From contig NZ_KB912942.1 of NCBI RefSeq assembly GCF_000383915.1, positions 7,072,388 to 7,136,387 of the forward strand: a DNA stretch of 64,000 bases, given 5' to 3'. The first letter of the stretch is position 1. Each line of letters begins with the position of its first letter. Below the pieces are notes generated by a model. That model worked only from the letters and a program-made list of their open reading frames with translations, had not been told where the DNA came from and did not search any database. The position numbers were made by a program, and so were the translations under genes. Origin of the DNA: Amycolatopsis benzoatilytica AK 16/65. Lineage in GTDB: Bacteria > Actinomycetota > Actinomycetes > Mycobacteriales > Pseudonocardiaceae. Positions 47,521 to 57,444 of the stretch are shown here, one piece after another.

Positions 47521-48201
47521 GTGAGCTTGGACGGCGCCACCGGGACGGTCCGGACCGCAGCGGTGGAGGTGTTCGGGGAGCACGTCGAGCAGGCCGCCGG
47601 GTATGTGGAGCTCCTAGCGACTCACGGGGTCGAGCGAGGGCTGATCGGGCCGCGCGAGGTGGATCGACTGTGGGAGCGGCATGTGTTGAACTCCGCGGTC
47701 ATCGGGGAGCAGGTGCCCTCCGGGGCTCGCGTGGTTGACGTCGGCTCGGGTGCGGGGCTTCCGGGTGTACCGCTGGCGATCGCGCGACCGGACCTCGATA
47801 TTGTTCTCTTGGAACCCATGGCTCGCCGGGTTGACTGGTTGGCCGAGGTCGCCGAGAAGCTGGAACTCCCGATCACCATCGTCCGTGGACGCGCCGAGGA
47901 GCGGTCCGTACGCGAGCAGCTCAGTGGCGCAGACGTCGTCACCGCCCGCGCGGTCGCTCCCCTTGCACGGCTCGCGGGCTGGTGCCTCCCCCTGGTCCGT
48001 CCCGAAGGTCGGCTGGTCGCTCTCAAAGGTGCCAGCGCTTCCGAAGAGATCTCCCGAGACCGCGACGCCGTGCGCAAGGCCGGCGGTGCCGACCCGGAGA
48101 TCGTCGAATGCGGGAAGGCGGTTCTCGAGGTGCCGAGCACGGTGGTCCTGATCCGCCGCCTACCGTCGAAGCCGACCCGGCCACGCGGCAGGCGGAGCTA
48201 G
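47521..48201 (+). CDS. rsmG: 16S rRNA (guanine-N7) methyltransferase RsmG
   Basis: 226 residues from GTG 47521 (MSLDGATGTVRTAAVEVFG), chosen for AGGAG 8 nt upstream; a start at GTG 47491 inside parS is possible. SAM-binding motif VVDVGSGAGLPGVPLAIARPD, then LLEPMARRVDWLAEVAEKL and VTARAVAPLARLAGWCLPLV. Methylates G527 of 16S rRNA; loss gives low-level streptomycin resistance in other bacteria. Conserved upstream neighbour of parAB. Confidence 0.95.
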   Translation: MSLDGATGTVRTAAVEVFGEHVEQAAGYVELLATHGVERGLIGPREVDRLWERHVLNSAVIGEQVPSGARVVDVGSGAGLPGVPLAIARPDLDIVLLEPMARRVDWLAEVAEKLELPITIVRGRAEERSVREQLSGADVVTARAVAPLARLAGWCLPLVRPEGRLVALKGASASEEISRDRDAVRKAGGADPEIVECGKAVLEVPSTVVLIRRLPSKPTRPRGRRS

Positions 48202-48221
48202 CGAACGACAACAGCCGCGTC

Positions 48222-48235
48222 GTTCCACGTGAAAC
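48222..48235. promoter_or_regulatory. parS site 4, between rsmG and parA
   Basis: GTTCCACGTGAAAC, one mismatch from the core. It lies 53 bp before the chosen parA start. Confidence 0.9.
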
Positions 48236-48287
48236 TTCGCGGTGTGCACGTCCCCGAAACGTCGACCAGGAGGAGGTGTCGAGACCG

Positions 48288-49214
48288 GTGAATCCCCCGC
48301 CGTCCGACTCCGCGGAGGCCAGCCAGGAGATGGGCTGGACGCCGATCGCTGAAGAAGCCGTCCGCGCCGCGAGCGTGCTGCATCCCAAAGAAGGAGAGCT
48401 CCCCCGTCCGGCACATCGTCGGGTGCTCACCGTCGCGAACCAGAAGGGCGGGGTCGGCAAGACGACGAGCACCGTCAACCTGGCCGCAGCGCTCGCGGTG
48501 CACGGGCTCAAGACGTTGGTGATCGACCTCGATCCGCAGGGCAACGCGAGTACCGCGCTCGACATCGACCACCGCTCAGGGACGCCTTCGATCTACGAAG
48601 TGCTCATCGGCGAGGTCTCGATCGCCGAGGCGGCTGCGAACAGCGAGCAGTCCCCGAATCTCTTCTGCGTGCCCGCGACGATCGACCTCGCCGGTGCCGA
48701 GATCGAGCTCGTGTCGATGGCGAACCGGGAGACGCGGCTCAAAGAAGCGCTGTCGTCCGAGGCGCTTGACGAGATGGGCGTCGACTACGTCTTCATCGAC
48801 TGCCCACCGTCGCTGGGCCTGCTGACCGTCAACGCGATGGTGGCGGCGCAGGAAGTGCTCATCCCGATCCAGTGCGAGTACTACGCGCTTGAAGGACTCG
48901 GGCAGCTGCTGAGCAACATCGAGCTCGTGCAGCAGCACCTCAACCGTGAACTCCTCGTCTCGACGATCCTGCTCACCATGTACGACGGCCGCACCAAGCT
49001 GGCCGATCAGGTGACCAATGAGGTCCGGAATCACTTCGGCGACACGGTGCTGAAGACCGTCATCCCGCGCAGCGTGAAGGTGTCCGAGGCACCTGGCTAC
49101 GGCCAGACCGTCCTCGCTTACGACCCCGGTTCCCGCGGTGCCATGAGCTACCTCGACGCGGCGAAGGAGATCGCTGAGCGGGGCGCGAACCAGGAGAGGA
49201 GCAGCACCACATGA
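48288..49214 (+). CDS. parA: chromosome partitioning ATPase ParA
   Basis: 308 residues from GTG 48288, with GGAGGAGG about 11 nt upstream; an alternative GTG at 48276 is too close to that site. Deviant Walker [17 protein letters not shown], then [26 protein letters not shown] and [15 protein letters not shown]. The N-terminal about 45 residues are a variable extension. With ParB and parS it segregates the origin region. The stop overlaps the parB start by ATGA (49211-49214). Confidence 0.96.
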   Translation: MNPPPSDSAEASQEMGWTPIAEEAVRAASVLHPKEGELPRPAHRRVLTVANQKGGVGKTTSTVNLAAALAVHGLKTLVIDLDPQGNASTALDIDHRSGTPSIYEVLIGEVSIAEAAANSEQSPNLFCVPATIDLAGAEIELVSMANRETRLKEALSSEALDEMGVDYVFIDCPPSLGLLTVNAMVAAQEVLIPIQCEYYALEGLGQLLSNIELVQQHLNRELLVSTILLTMYDGRTKLADQVTNEVRNHFGDTVLKTVIPRSVKVSEAPGYGQTVLAYDPGSRGAMSYLDAAKEIAERGANQERSSTT

Positions 49215-50218
49215 CCGAGCGCAGAGGAGGTCTCGGCCGCGGGCTCGCGGCCCTGATCCCGACCGGGCCGACGACGCCTCCCCCGGCGGCCGAACCCAGC
49301 ACGCCTGCCGAAAAGGCGGCGCGCGAGGACAAGGGGTGGTTCGCGGCGAACGGTGCGGCGACCCCGGTCGGCGGCGAAGTCGCTGGCGCGGTGTACCGCG
49401 AGATCCCGGTCAGCTCGGTCACGCCGAACCCGAAACAGCCTCGGCAGGTCTTCGACGAGGAAGCGCTCGCCGAACTCGAACACTCCATTCGCGAGTTCGG
49501 GCTCATGCAGCCGATCGTCGTGCGCGAGCTCGGCGAGGGCGAATACGAGCTCGTCATGGGCGAGCGCCGGCTGCGCGCTTCGCAGCAGGCGGAGCTCGAA
49601 GCGATTCCCGCGATCGTGCGGCAGACCGCCGACGAGTCGATGCTGCGAGACGCGCTCCTGGAGAACATTCACCGCGTCCAGCTGAACCCACTCGAAGAAG
49701 CGGCCGCCTATCAGCAGCTGCTGGACGAGTTCGCGGTGACACACGAGGAGCTCGCCGGCCGCATCGGCCGCAGCCGTCCGGTCATCACCAATACGATCCG
49801 GCTGCTCAAACTGCCGCTCCCCGTGCAGCGGCGAGTGGCTGCCGGGGTGCTGTCCGCCGGGCATGCGCGGGCTTTGCTGTCCCTGGACGACGCAGAAAGC
49901 CAAGAAGAACTGGCTGCCCGGATCGTCGCGGAGGGCATGTCGGTGCGCGCCACCGAGGAAGCCGTCACGCTGAAGAAGAGCGAAAAGCCAGCGAAGCCGA
50001 AGGCCGCTCCCCGCAAGCCGATCCAGGCACCTGGATTGCAGGAACTCGCGAACCGGCTGTCCGATCGCTTCGACACTCGGGTGAAGGTCGACCTCGGACG
50101 GCGCAAGGGACGCATCGTTCTCGAGTTCGGGTCGGTCGACGACCTGGAGCGGATCGTCGGAATCATCGACGCGAATTCTGACGGAAAATCGGCGAATCAG
50201 GGCGACGAAACCGACTAG
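49211..50218 (+). CDS. parB: chromosome partitioning protein ParB
   Basis: 335 residues. The N-terminal ParA-interacting sequence is [14 protein letters not shown]. The CTP-binding/CTPase domain has NPKQPR and GERRLRAS (GERRxR motif) with [14 protein letters not shown]; the HTH is [20 protein letters not shown] Lys/Pro linker and the C-terminal dimerisation domain ([25 protein letters not shown]) follow. It loads at parS and spreads along DNA. Confidence 0.97.
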   Translation: MTERRGGLGRGLAALIPTGPTTPPPAAEPSTPAEKAAREDKGWFAANGAATPVGGEVAGAVYREIPVSSVTPNPKQPRQVFDEEALAELEHSIREFGLMQPIVVRELGEGEYELVMGERRLRASQQAELEAIPAIVRQTADESMLRDALLENIHRVQLNPLEEAAAYQQLLDEFAVTHEELAGRIGRSRPVITNTIRLLKLPLPVQRRVAAGVLSAGHARALLSLDDAESQEELAARIVAEGMSVRATEEAVTLKKSEKPAKPKAAPRKPIQAPGLQELANRLSDRFDTRVKVDLGRRKGRIVLEFGSVDDLERIVGIIDANSDGKSANQGDETD

Positions 50219-50311
50219 GGATCACCCAGGGTCGTTTCGTCACGGTGATGATTGCCTACCGGGGCCAGATCGGTCACCCGGAGTGGTCGCCGGAATCACC
50301 GGCGCGGGGAA

Positions 50312-50330
50312 GGGCGGCGGACCGCCGCCC
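50312..50330. terminator. hairpin between convergent parB and ddl
   Basis: GGGCGGCGG and CCGCCGCCC separated by a single A give a very GC-rich stem. No T-run, but the position between two convergent genes suits a bidirectional terminator. Confidence 0.6.
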
Positions 50331-50341
50331 ACCCCGTCAAC

Positions 50342-51292
50342 TTAGTTCGCGCGGGCGATGGCGCGCGCGACGAGATCCGCGAACACCGACCCGAGCGTGG
50401 TGCCGGCGGCTTCGATAGCCATCGGCACCGTCGAGGTTTCGGTGAGACCCGGCGACAGGTTCACTTCGAGGAAGTGGACTGTCCCGTCCGGCGTGATGAC
50501 CGCGTCGGTGCGCGAGATGTCACGCAACCCGAGCCACTTGTGCGCGGCGACCGCCAGCTCGCCGACAGCCTTCGCGGATTCGTCGGAAATCCGGGCTGGC
50601 GTGAAGAAGTCAGTCAGGCCAGCGGTATAGCGCGCCGTGTAGTCGTAAACTCCGCTCTCCGGCACGATTTCAACTGCCGGCAGCGCCTCTGCCCCGTTCT
50701 CCCCCTCGACGACTGTGACGGCGACCTCGATGCCGTCGACGAACCGTTCGGCGAGCACCGTGTCGCCGTATGCGAAGCAGCCGACCATCGCCGCAGGCAG
50801 CTCGGACGCCTCTCGGACCACCTGGGTGCCGAGGGCGGACCCGCCCTGATCCGGCTTGAGGATCAGCGGTAGGCCGAGCCGCTCGACCATCGCGTCCAGC
50901 ACCGCCTGCGCACCCAGCTCACGGAAAGTGCTGTGCGGCAACACCACCCAGTCCGGCGTGGAGAACCCCGCCTGCTGGACGAACGCCTTCGCGGTCGGCT
51001 TGTCCCACGCCCGCCGGCAGCCCTGCGAGCTGGTGCCGACGAACGGCACGTCGAGCATCTCCAGCACGGTCTGCACCGAACCGTTCTCGCCCTCGCCGCC
51101 GTGCAGGGCGACGACCACCGCGTCCGGGCGCTGAGTACGCAGCCGTTCCAGGAGCCCGGAGTCGGTGTCCCACTCCTCCACCGCCAGCCCTTCGGCGCGC
51201 AGCGCCGCGGACAGCCGCCGGCCAGAGCGCAGGGAAACGTCGCGTTCGTGGGAAAGCCCGCCGGCGAGCACGGCAACGGTACGGTCGACCAC
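50342..51292 (-). CDS. ddl: D-alanine--D-alanine ligase family protein
   Basis: 316 residues. ATP-grasp enzyme: N-terminal GGLSHERDVSLRSGRR, central LPLILKPDQGGSALGTQVV, and the metal/ATP site VHFLEVNLSPGLTETS near the C-terminus. It joins two D-Ala molecules for peptidoglycan in typical members. Here the final motif reads EVNLSPGLTETS in place of the usual EVNTLPGMT-type, and an aminotransferase follows, so it could be a divergent paralogue with another amino-acid substrate. This is uncertain; many actinomycetes carry a canonical ddl elsewhere. Confidence 0.8.
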   Translation of the reverse strand: MVDRTVAVLAGGLSHERDVSLRSGRRLSAALRAEGLAVEEWDTDSGLLERLRTQRPDAVVVALHGGEGENGSVQTVLEMLDVPFVGTSSQGCRRAWDKPTAKAFVQQAGFSTPDWVVLPHSTFRELGAQAVLDAMVERLGLPLILKPDQGGSALGTQVVREASELPAAMVGCFAYGDTVLAERFVDGIEVAVTVVEGENGAEALPAVEIVPESGVYDYTARYTAGLTDFFTPARISDESAKAVGELAVAAHKWLGLRDISRTDAVITPDGTVHFLEVNLSPGLTETSTVPMAIEAAGTTLGSVFADLVARAIARAN

Positions 51293-51322
51293 CGTGGGAA
51301 CTCCTTAGTGTTGCTGGGCCGG

Positions 51323-52642
51323 TCAGACCGTGTCCGGAGACGGGGTCTCAGGCCCCGGGATGGTGCGTGCTTTCACGCTACCGAAAGTGCGGCTGAGGTC
51401 CATTTCAGACTCCAGCACCGCGGCGAGCCTGCGCACGCCTTCGCGGATGCGTTCCGGTGTCGGATAGCAGTACGACAACCGCATCTGGCGGGAGCCGAAA
51501 CCGTCGGCATAGAAGCCGGTGCCGGACGCGTACGCCACCCGCGCGGTGACTGCACGTGGCAACATCGCTTTGGTGTCAACGCCTTCGGGCACGGTGACCC
51601 ACACGTAGAACCCGCCGTCGGGGCTGGTCCAGGAACAGCCGGGCGGCAAATACTGTTGCAGCGCCGACAACATCGCGTCGCGGCGTTCGCGGTAGTTCTC
51701 CCTGAACTTCTTGACCTGACCCTTCCAGTCGTGCGTCGCGAGGTAGCGCGAGACGATCATCTGGTTGAAGGTCGGCGGGCACAGCGTCGCGGATTCCGCT
51801 GCCAGCACCAGCTTTTCCCGCACCGCGTGCGGTGCGAGCACCCAGCCCACGCGCAGCCCGGAGGCGAACGTCTTCGAGAACGAACCGAGGTACACGACGT
51901 TGTCCGGGTCGATCGAGCGCAGCGCCGGGTAGATCTGGCCATCGAAACCCAGCAGGCCGTACGGGTTGTCCTCGACGATCAGGACGCCGTGCTCGCGGCA
52001 GATCTCGACGATCTCCGGACGCCGGTCGACCGACAACGTGACGCCGGCCGGGTTGTGGAAATTCGGGATGGTGTAAAGGAATTTAACTCGCTGTCCGGCT
52101 TTCTCGGCCTGCCGCAGGGCTTCCCGCAGTCCCTCCGGCACCAGGCCGTGCTCGTCCATCGCGACGTGCACGACTTTGGCCTGGTAGGCGGAAAACGAGC
52201 CGAGCGCGCCGACGTACGACGGTCCTTCGGCGATCACGACGTCGCCGGGGTCGCAGAACAGCCGGGTCACCATGTCGAGGCCCATCTGGGACCCGACGGT
52301 GACCACGACGTCGTCGGGGTGCGCCTTGATTCCTTCGAGCGCCATGATCTCGCAGATCTGGTCGCGCAGCGCCGGAACGCCGTGTGCGGACCCGTACTGC
52401 AGCGCGACGAGCCCCTCTTCGGAGATGATTTCGCCGACCTGAGCGGACAGCGTGTCGAGCGGCAGCGCGGCGAGGTTCGGCATGCCGCCGGCGAGCGAGA
52501 CTACCTCCGGCCGGCTTGCCACTGCGAAAAGCGCGCGGATCTCGGATGCGGTCATCCCGGCGGTACGTGCCGCGTACCGGTCGAGGTGCGGGTCGAGATT
52601 GTTGCGGCCGGGCTGCGGCTTGACGGGGCGGTTCTCAGTCAT
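51323..52642 (-). CDS. PLP-dependent aminotransferase, class I/II
   Basis: 439 residues from ATG 52642. Fold type I aminotransferase: LAGGMPNLAALPLD, LQYGSAHGVPALRDQI, VTVGSQMGLDMVTRLF, the PLP-binding region VEDNPYGLLGFDG, the Schiff-base lysine in LGSFSKTFASGLRVGWV, and the C-terminal MRLSYCYPTPERIREGV with the carboxylate-binding Arg. It resembles the 2-aminoadipate/LysN or MocR-domain group. Substrate not predictable. The gap to ddl is 30 nt, so the two are probably co-transcribed. Confidence 0.87.
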   Translation of the reverse strand: MTENRPVKPQPGRNNLDPHLDRYAARTAGMTASEIRALFAVASRPEVVSLAGGMPNLAALPLDTLSAQVGEIISEEGLVALQYGSAHGVPALRDQICEIMALEGIKAHPDDVVVTVGSQMGLDMVTRLFCDPGDVVIAEGPSYVGALGSFSAYQAKVVHVAMDEHGLVPEGLREALRQAEKAGQRVKFLYTIPNFHNPAGVTLSVDRRPEIVEICREHGVLIVEDNPYGLLGFDGQIYPALRSIDPDNVVYLGSFSKTFASGLRVGWVLAPHAVREKLVLAAESATLCPPTFNQMIVSRYLATHDWKGQVKKFRENYRERRDAMLSALQQYLPPGCSWTSPDGGFYVWVTVPEGVDTKAMLPRAVTARVAYASGTGFYADGFGSRQMRLSYCYPTPERIREGVRRLAAVLESEMDLSRTFGSVKARTIPGPETPSPDTV

Positions 52643-52826
52643 CGGACACCTGAGGGCTCGGTGGGTACCAGCTGGTAGATCCAACGAGTGTAACCGCGGC
52701 CTCTTCCTGCTCCCCGCTCTTCCGACGCTTGTCACATCGGCCTATCCTCAGGGAGGTTCTTCCGGTGCCGCCTGCGCTCTTCCCGGGCGTCGAGGCCGGA
52801 GTTGCGGTGTTCAGGGGAGGTTTCCG

Positions 52827-53471
52827 GTGTCACGTCGCGTGGTGGGCGTCACCTTGGATAACCTCGAACATCTGCCGAAAAGCTGTCGCCAGTGCGTCTA
52901 CTGGGAGCTCGCGCCGCACTTGAAGGCGCAGGCCGAGGAGTACGGCTCCACCGAGGTCGAGAAGGAAGCCTGGGTGTCCAGCGTCCTGCTCGAGTGGGGT
53001 TCGTGCGGTCGCATCGTCTACAGCGACACCCTGCCGGTCGGTTTCGTGCTGTACGCGCCGCCGAACGCCGTGCCGCGCTCGCTCGCTTTCCCTACGTCGC
53101 CGCCCAGCGCGGACGCCGTCCTGCTCACCGCCGCCCAGGTCCTGCCCGAATTCCGCGGCGGCGGCCTCGGCCGGATGCTCGTCCAGGCCGCGGCGAAGGA
53201 TCTGACGAAACGTGGTGTCCGCGCCATCGAGGCCTTCGGCGATGCCAAGCCTGACGAAGAGGACCCACTGGGCCAGCACACCTGCGTGTTGCCCGCCCCG
53301 TTCCTGCAAAGCGTGGGCTTCAAGACGGTGCGCCCGCACCCGAAGTACCCGCGACTGCGCCTCGAACTGCGCTCGGCGATCACCTGGAAGGAAGACGTCG
53401 AAGCGGCGCTCGAACGTCTGCTGGGCCAAGTCACGATCACGACCGCCGAACCAAGCCTCGGCCGCGCCTGA
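52827..53471 (+). CDS. GNAT-family acetyltransferase (Rv3916c-like)
   Basis: 214 residues from GTG 52827 with GGGGAGG 7 nt upstream. N-terminal SCRQCVYWEL, then the acetyl-CoA-binding part LTAAQVLPEFRGGGLGRMLVQAAAKDLTKRG and ACAP-like EAFGDAKPDEEDPLGQHTC. It stands between the parAB block and cwlM, as the homologous gene does in mycobacteria. Substrate unknown. It diverges from the aminotransferase gene across a 184-bp gap that should hold both promoters. Confidence 0.85.
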   Translation: MSRRVVGVTLDNLEHLPKSCRQCVYWELAPHLKAQAEEYGSTEVEKEAWVSSVLLEWGSCGRIVYSDTLPVGFVLYAPPNAVPRSLAFPTSPPSADAVLLTAAQVLPEFRGGGLGRMLVQAAAKDLTKRGVRAIEAFGDAKPDEEDPLGQHTCVLPAPFLQSVGFKTVRPHPKYPRLRLELRSAITWKEDVEAALERLLGQVTITTAEPSLGRA

Positions 53472-53772
53472 GCCCTCCTGCGCGTCACTCTGAATGATCT
53501 TGCCGGCAGTCACTCTGAACAAGCTCGCGCTGCCCACCTCGAACCCGCCTTTTTCGTTACTTTCCGTGTTCACTGCTAGGCCGCGCCCGCCAGGTCGCCA
53601 CGCGCAAACCTTCGCTTCGCACCCGCGCCGCGCGCTCGGTTGACCGACATCAACCGAGGTCAGCCCCGGTGCCGCCGGTCCCGCCTGTCTTGTTCGGCTG
53701 CCCCTGCCCGCGCCCCTCGTTTCGCCCCCATACCACCCGCCGAGCGCATGATGGACACCCGCTCCCAGCACC

Positions 53773-53845
53773 TGTGCACAACTGTGGAAGAACCCCCGAG
53801 TTATCCACAGATTGCAGATAGGGGCAGTGGAAAACCTGTGGATGA
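53773..53845. promoter_or_regulatory. DnaA-box cluster outside oriC
   Basis: A perfect TTATCCACA at 53801-53809, TGTGCACAA (complement of TTGTGCACA) at 53773-53781, and TGTGGATGA (one mismatch from TGTGGATAA) at 53837-53845. Three boxes within 73 bp, about 13 kb from oriC. Confidence 0.65.
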
Positions 53846-54502
53846 CTAGACTGGGACAGGGGACGCCCCCCGGTGGAGGGTGGGGGCTGCCACCAGGTGT
53901 GGTGGGTGGCGGCACGTACGGGCGCCAGGTCTTGTGGCGCCGTGAAAGTGGTGCCGGGGCTCCGGTTGTGTGGTCGCGGATGACCGGCCGGCGGGGGTCG
54001 GCCGTGGGGTTGGGGACAGGGGTGAGCGGTGAGTGGGCAGTGCGAGCGACGGGACACCGGTAATTACGGTGGGTAGTAAGGCGGCGAGGTGCGGATGATC
54101 GTTTTGCGGGTGCGGCGGGTCTGCTGACGCAGGGGTCTGGTGGCGGGATCAGCCGACGGGGACGGGTCGGGGGTGGGGTGCCTGGCGGTGGGAAGGCGAC
54201 AGGTCGGCGTGTTCCGGCGTTGCGGGACTGGGGAGAACAAGCCGGGCTGGTTAAGCCGAGAGTGCAGGAGCGGGCGAGTGCGGGGCTCAGCGGCGCGGTG
54301 ACAGCCGGAAGGTGCGGGGACGCAATCGGCGGGCATGAGCCCGAGGCGGTTCGATTCAGGGGCGACTCAGCGCCCGTTCGAGGCGGTTCCAGGGGTAAGT
54401 CGCGAGAGCCGAGACAGGACGGGAGGCCGGTGAGCAGACCTCAGCCGCTCCGCGACCGCGGGAACCGACCGCATGCCTCAACGGGGGCGACAGACCATCG
54501 CC

Positions 54503-54585
54503 GGAGTACGAGCCACGCCGGAGTACGAGCCACGGCGGAACGTCGAGCCACGATGGTCCGTCGAGCCACGATGGTCCGTCGAGAA
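54503..54585. repeat. short tandem repeats near cwlM
   Basis: GGAGTACGAGCCACGCC twice with a 17-bp period (54503-54536, last bases differ), then CGTCGAGCCACGATGGTC twice with an 18-bp period (54541-54576) and a partial third copy. All share CGAGCCACG. Confidence 0.8.
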
Positions 54586-54605
54586 CCGCGCCCGGAAATC
54601 CCGGA

Positions 54606-55754
54606 TTACTCAGCCTTCGCCAGCTCGTGTGCCAGGACGTCCGCGAAAGTGAACGTGCCCGTCGGCTGGTCGCCCTCGCCCAGCAGGTACAGGCGCTTGA
54701 CGGCGATCAGGATTCCTTCGGCTACCACGTCCCGGAACGCCGGGTCGCCCAAGCGGCGGGCGTCGTCCGGGTTGGTCAGGTAGCCGATCTCCACCCGGAC
54801 TGCCGGGCAGCGGGTGCGGGTGAAGATCTCCCAGGTCTTGTAGTGCGTGCGGCAGTCCAGCAGGCCGGTACGGGCCGCGACCTCGCGCTGGATGAAGCCG
54901 GCCAGCAGCTCGCCTACGGTCGACGTGGTGCCGTTGCCGGTGCCGAAGTGGAAGCTCGCCACCCCTTGGGCGCGCTGGGACGGGTTGCCGTCGGTGTGCA
55001 GCGACAGGAACAGGTCCGCACCGGCGTCGTTGGCGAACCGGGCGCGTTCGAAATCGGTCGGGCTGTGGTTCGGGCCCCGGCTGATCAGCGCTTCCATGCC
55101 GGTGGCCTGCATCCGGCCTTCCAGCCGGCGTGCCAGATCCCAGGCGATGTCGGCCTCGCGCAGACCGCCGGCGACCACGCCGAGGTCCTCGCCGCCGTGG
55201 CCCGGGTCGATGACGATGCGCTTGCCGCGCAGGCGCGGGCCGGCCTGGCGGACCTGCTCCTGTTCGCGCAGGAACACCGGACGGCCGCCGCGGGCGCGTG
55301 GCGACGACAGGCGGTGCAGCTCACGGATGGTGGCCGGACCGCAGATGCCGTCCGACGTCAGGCGCATGTCGCGCTGGAACGTGCGCAGCGCGCGCTCGGT
55401 CTGCGGGCCGAAATAGCCGTCCGGGCGACCGGCGTCGAAACCGAGCTCGGTGAGCCGCTCCTGAAGAGTGAAAACGTCGTCGCCGTGCACCGGCGACGAC
55501 AACAAGTACTGGAGCGGGCGGCTCCCGAGGTGATAGCTGGCGCCCTTGAGCGCCTGGTACGTCGCCGGGCCGACCACCCCGTCGGTGATAAGCCCTCGCC
55601 GCTGCTGGAACGCGCGCACGGCCTGCTCCACCGCGTCATCGAACGTGTTGTACCGCTCGGTCCCCGCTACCGGCGGGAGCAGATCCATCCCGGCAAGGAT
55701 CGACCTGATTTCGGCGACGTCGGGACCGGCGTCACCGCGGCGGAGTACCCGCAT
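54606..55754 (-). CDS. cwlM: CwlM-like N-acetylmuramoyl-L-alanine amidase family protein
   Basis: 382 residues from ATG 55754, with GAGGAG 5 nt upstream. Two peptidoglycan-binding domains (about 1-70: GPDVAEIRSILAGM, DGVVGPATYQAL; about 85-155: TLQERLTELGFDAGRPDGYFG, DGICGPATIREL) precede an amidase_3 domain with DPGHGGEDLG, LFLSLHTDGNPS and AVRVEIGYLTNPDDARRL. No signal peptide, so it is cytoplasmic. In mycobacteria CwlM is a phosphorylated activator of MurA rather than a lytic enzyme. The same neighbours here (trxA, trxB, GNAT, parB) support orthology. Confidence 0.92.
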   Translation of the reverse strand: MRVLRRGDAGPDVAEIRSILAGMDLLPPVAGTERYNTFDDAVEQAVRAFQQRRGLITDGVVGPATYQALKGASYHLGSRPLQYLLSSPVHGDDVFTLQERLTELGFDAGRPDGYFGPQTERALRTFQRDMRLTSDGICGPATIRELHRLSSPRARGGRPVFLREQEQVRQAGPRLRGKRIVIDPGHGGEDLGVVAGGLREADIAWDLARRLEGRMQATGMEALISRGPNHSPTDFERARFANDAGADLFLSLHTDGNPSQRAQGVASFHFGTGNGTTSTVGELLAGFIQREVAARTGLLDCRTHYKTWEIFTRTRCPAVRVEIGYLTNPDDARRLGDPAFRDVVAEGILIAVKRLYLLGEGDQPTGTFTFADVLAHELAKAE

Positions 55755-56018
55755 GCACTCCTCGCTCTTCCTCAGGCACCGAAACCGGCTCGATGCGAAA
55801 CAGAAACCTGGGTGGGGGTATGCCCAGGCACCTATTGTGCCCTGTGAACTCTCGGTAAGGACGCAGGCCCGGCCGGTACGCCTCTTGACGGGTAGCCCCC
55901 GCGGGGGAGACACGCCGTGCGCACCTGCGCGAGCGTTGCCGCAGGGCAATCCCCCGAACGTGCAAGAAACCCGGGCGCGCGGTGCGTCGCCGCTGGCCCG
56001 GGTTCCTCGAGAGAAAAC

Positions 56019-56342
56019 TCAGAGCACGTCGGACAGATCGGACAGCAGCGCCGCCTTCGGCTTCGCGCCCACGATCTGCTTCACCGGCTTGCCGCCCTGG
56101 AACAGGATCAGCGTCGGAATCGACATCACCTGGTAGTCACGCGCCGTGTTCGGGTTCTCGTCGATGTCGAGCTTCGCGATGGTGATCTTGTCGCCGTTCT
56201 CCTTCGCGATCTCCTCGAGCACCGGCGCGACCATCTTGCACGGCCCGCACCAGGTCGCCCAGAAGTCGACCAGCACCGGCTTCTCGCTGGTCAGCACGTC
56301 GTCCACGAACGACTTGTCGGTCACCTTCACGGTGTCGGCCAT
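56019..56342 (-). CDS. trxA: thioredoxin
   Basis: 107 residues from ATG 56342 with AAGGAG upstream. Active site WCGPCKM in [20 protein letters not shown], cis-proline region [15 protein letters not shown]. It reduces protein disulfides, receiving electrons from TrxB encoded 28 nt upstream. The usual trxB-trxA pair of actinobacteria next to cwlM. Confidence 0.97.
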   Translation of the reverse strand: MADTVKVTDKSFVDDVLTSEKPVLVDFWATWCGPCKMVAPVLEEIAKENGDKITIAKLDIDENPNTARDYQVMSIPTLILFQGGKPVKQIVGAKPKAALLSDLSDVL

Positions 56343-56370
56343 CTTCTGCTCCTTCAGATCAGAGGGAAAG

Positions 56371-57363
56371 TCAGTGCTCGCCGGCGCCGTAGCCGCCGCC
56401 GACCATCTCGGGCGCCTCGTGCGCCTCCGCGGAACCGTGCTCCGCCAACCATCGTTCCGCGTCGATCGCCGCACTGCAGCCGGAGCCGGCCGCGGTGATC
56501 GCCTGCCGGTAGGTGCGGTCCACCAAGTCGCCGGCCGCGAACACGCCCGGCACGTTCGTGTAGGACGACCGGCCCTGGGTCAGCACGTAGCCGTCCTCGT
56601 CCACGTCCACCTGTCCGCGCACCAGCTCGCTGCGCGGATCGTGGCCGATCGCGACGAAGAACCCGGTGACGTCCAGCGTCTTTTCCTCGCCGGACTGCGT
56701 GTCGCGCACCTTCAGGCCGGACACCGTCCCGTCGCCCTCGACGCCGGTGATCTGCGAGTTCAGCTGCCACTTGATCTTGTCGTTCGCGCGAGCGCGCTCA
56801 AGCATGATCTTCGACGCCCGGAACTCGTCACGGCGGTGCACGATCGTCACCGACTTGGCGAACTTCGTCAGGAAGGTCGCCTCCTCCATGGCCGAGTCGC
56901 CGCCGCCGGCCACCGCGATGTCGTGGTCGCGGAAGAAGAACCCGTCACAGGTCGCGCATGCGGACACGCCCCGGCCCAGCAGCTCCTGCTCGCCCGGCAC
57001 CTTCAGGTACCGCGCGGCCGCGCCCATGGCCAGGATGACGGCCCGCGCGGCGTACCGCTGGCCGTTCGCGACGACGTACTTGACGTCGCCGGCCAGCTCG
57101 ACCGACTCGACGTCCTCGGAGCGCAGCTCGGCACCGAACCGCTCGGCCTGCTTGCGCATCTCCTCCATCAAGTCCGGACCCTGGATTCCCTCGCGGAAGC
57201 CCGGGAAGTTCTCGACCTCGGTGGTGGTCATCAGCGCGCCGCCGAACTGGGTGCCCTCGAACACCAGCGGTTCCAGCTGTGCGCGCGCCGCGTAGACCGC
57301 CGCGGTGTAACCGGCAGGACCGGACCCGACGATGATCAGGTTCCTGATTTCCTCGGCAGCCAC
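56371..57363 (-). CDS. trxB: thioredoxin reductase
   Basis: 330 residues from GTG 57363. FAD-binding [17 protein letters not shown], redox-active CATC in [18 protein letters not shown]-binding [15 protein letters not shown], and the C-terminal FAD motif [23 protein letters not shown]. Transfers electrons from NADPH to TrxA. In mycobacteria and streptomycetes it is induced by oxidative stress through sigma factors; sigM lies just upstream in the same direction. Confidence 0.97.
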   Translation of the reverse strand: MAAEEIRNLIIVGSGPAGYTAAVYAARAQLEPLVFEGTQFGGALMTTTEVENFPGFREGIQGPDLMEEMRKQAERFGAELRSEDVESVELAGDVKYVVANGQRYAARAVILAMGAAARYLKVPGEQELLGRGVSACATCDGFFFRDHDIAVAGGGDSAMEEATFLTKFAKSVTIVHRRDEFRASKIMLERARANDKIKWQLNSQITGVEGDGTVSGLKVRDTQSGEEKTLDVTGFFVAIGHDPRSELVRGQVDVDEDGYVLTQGRSSYTNVPGVFAAGDLVDRTYRQAITAAGSGCSAAIDAERWLAEHGSAEAHEAPEMVGGGYGAGEH

Positions 57364-57444
57364 CCGTCAACCCTCCGCTCGTAGTGACCTGTGCTCCAGG
57401 CTCAACACGATCGTAGGTGGCGGTGTTCCCGGCAGTGACAGCCG

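Larger units (their letters stand above)
53472..54605. other. intergenic stretch with DnaA boxes and short tandem repeats
   Basis: About 1.1 kb without a convincing gene. A DnaA-box cluster is at 53773-53845 and short tandem repeats are at 54503-54585. The part from 53860 to 54060 is very G-rich on the plus strand (GGTGGAGGGTGGGGG). Open frames here translate to low-complexity sequence. Confidence 0.6.
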
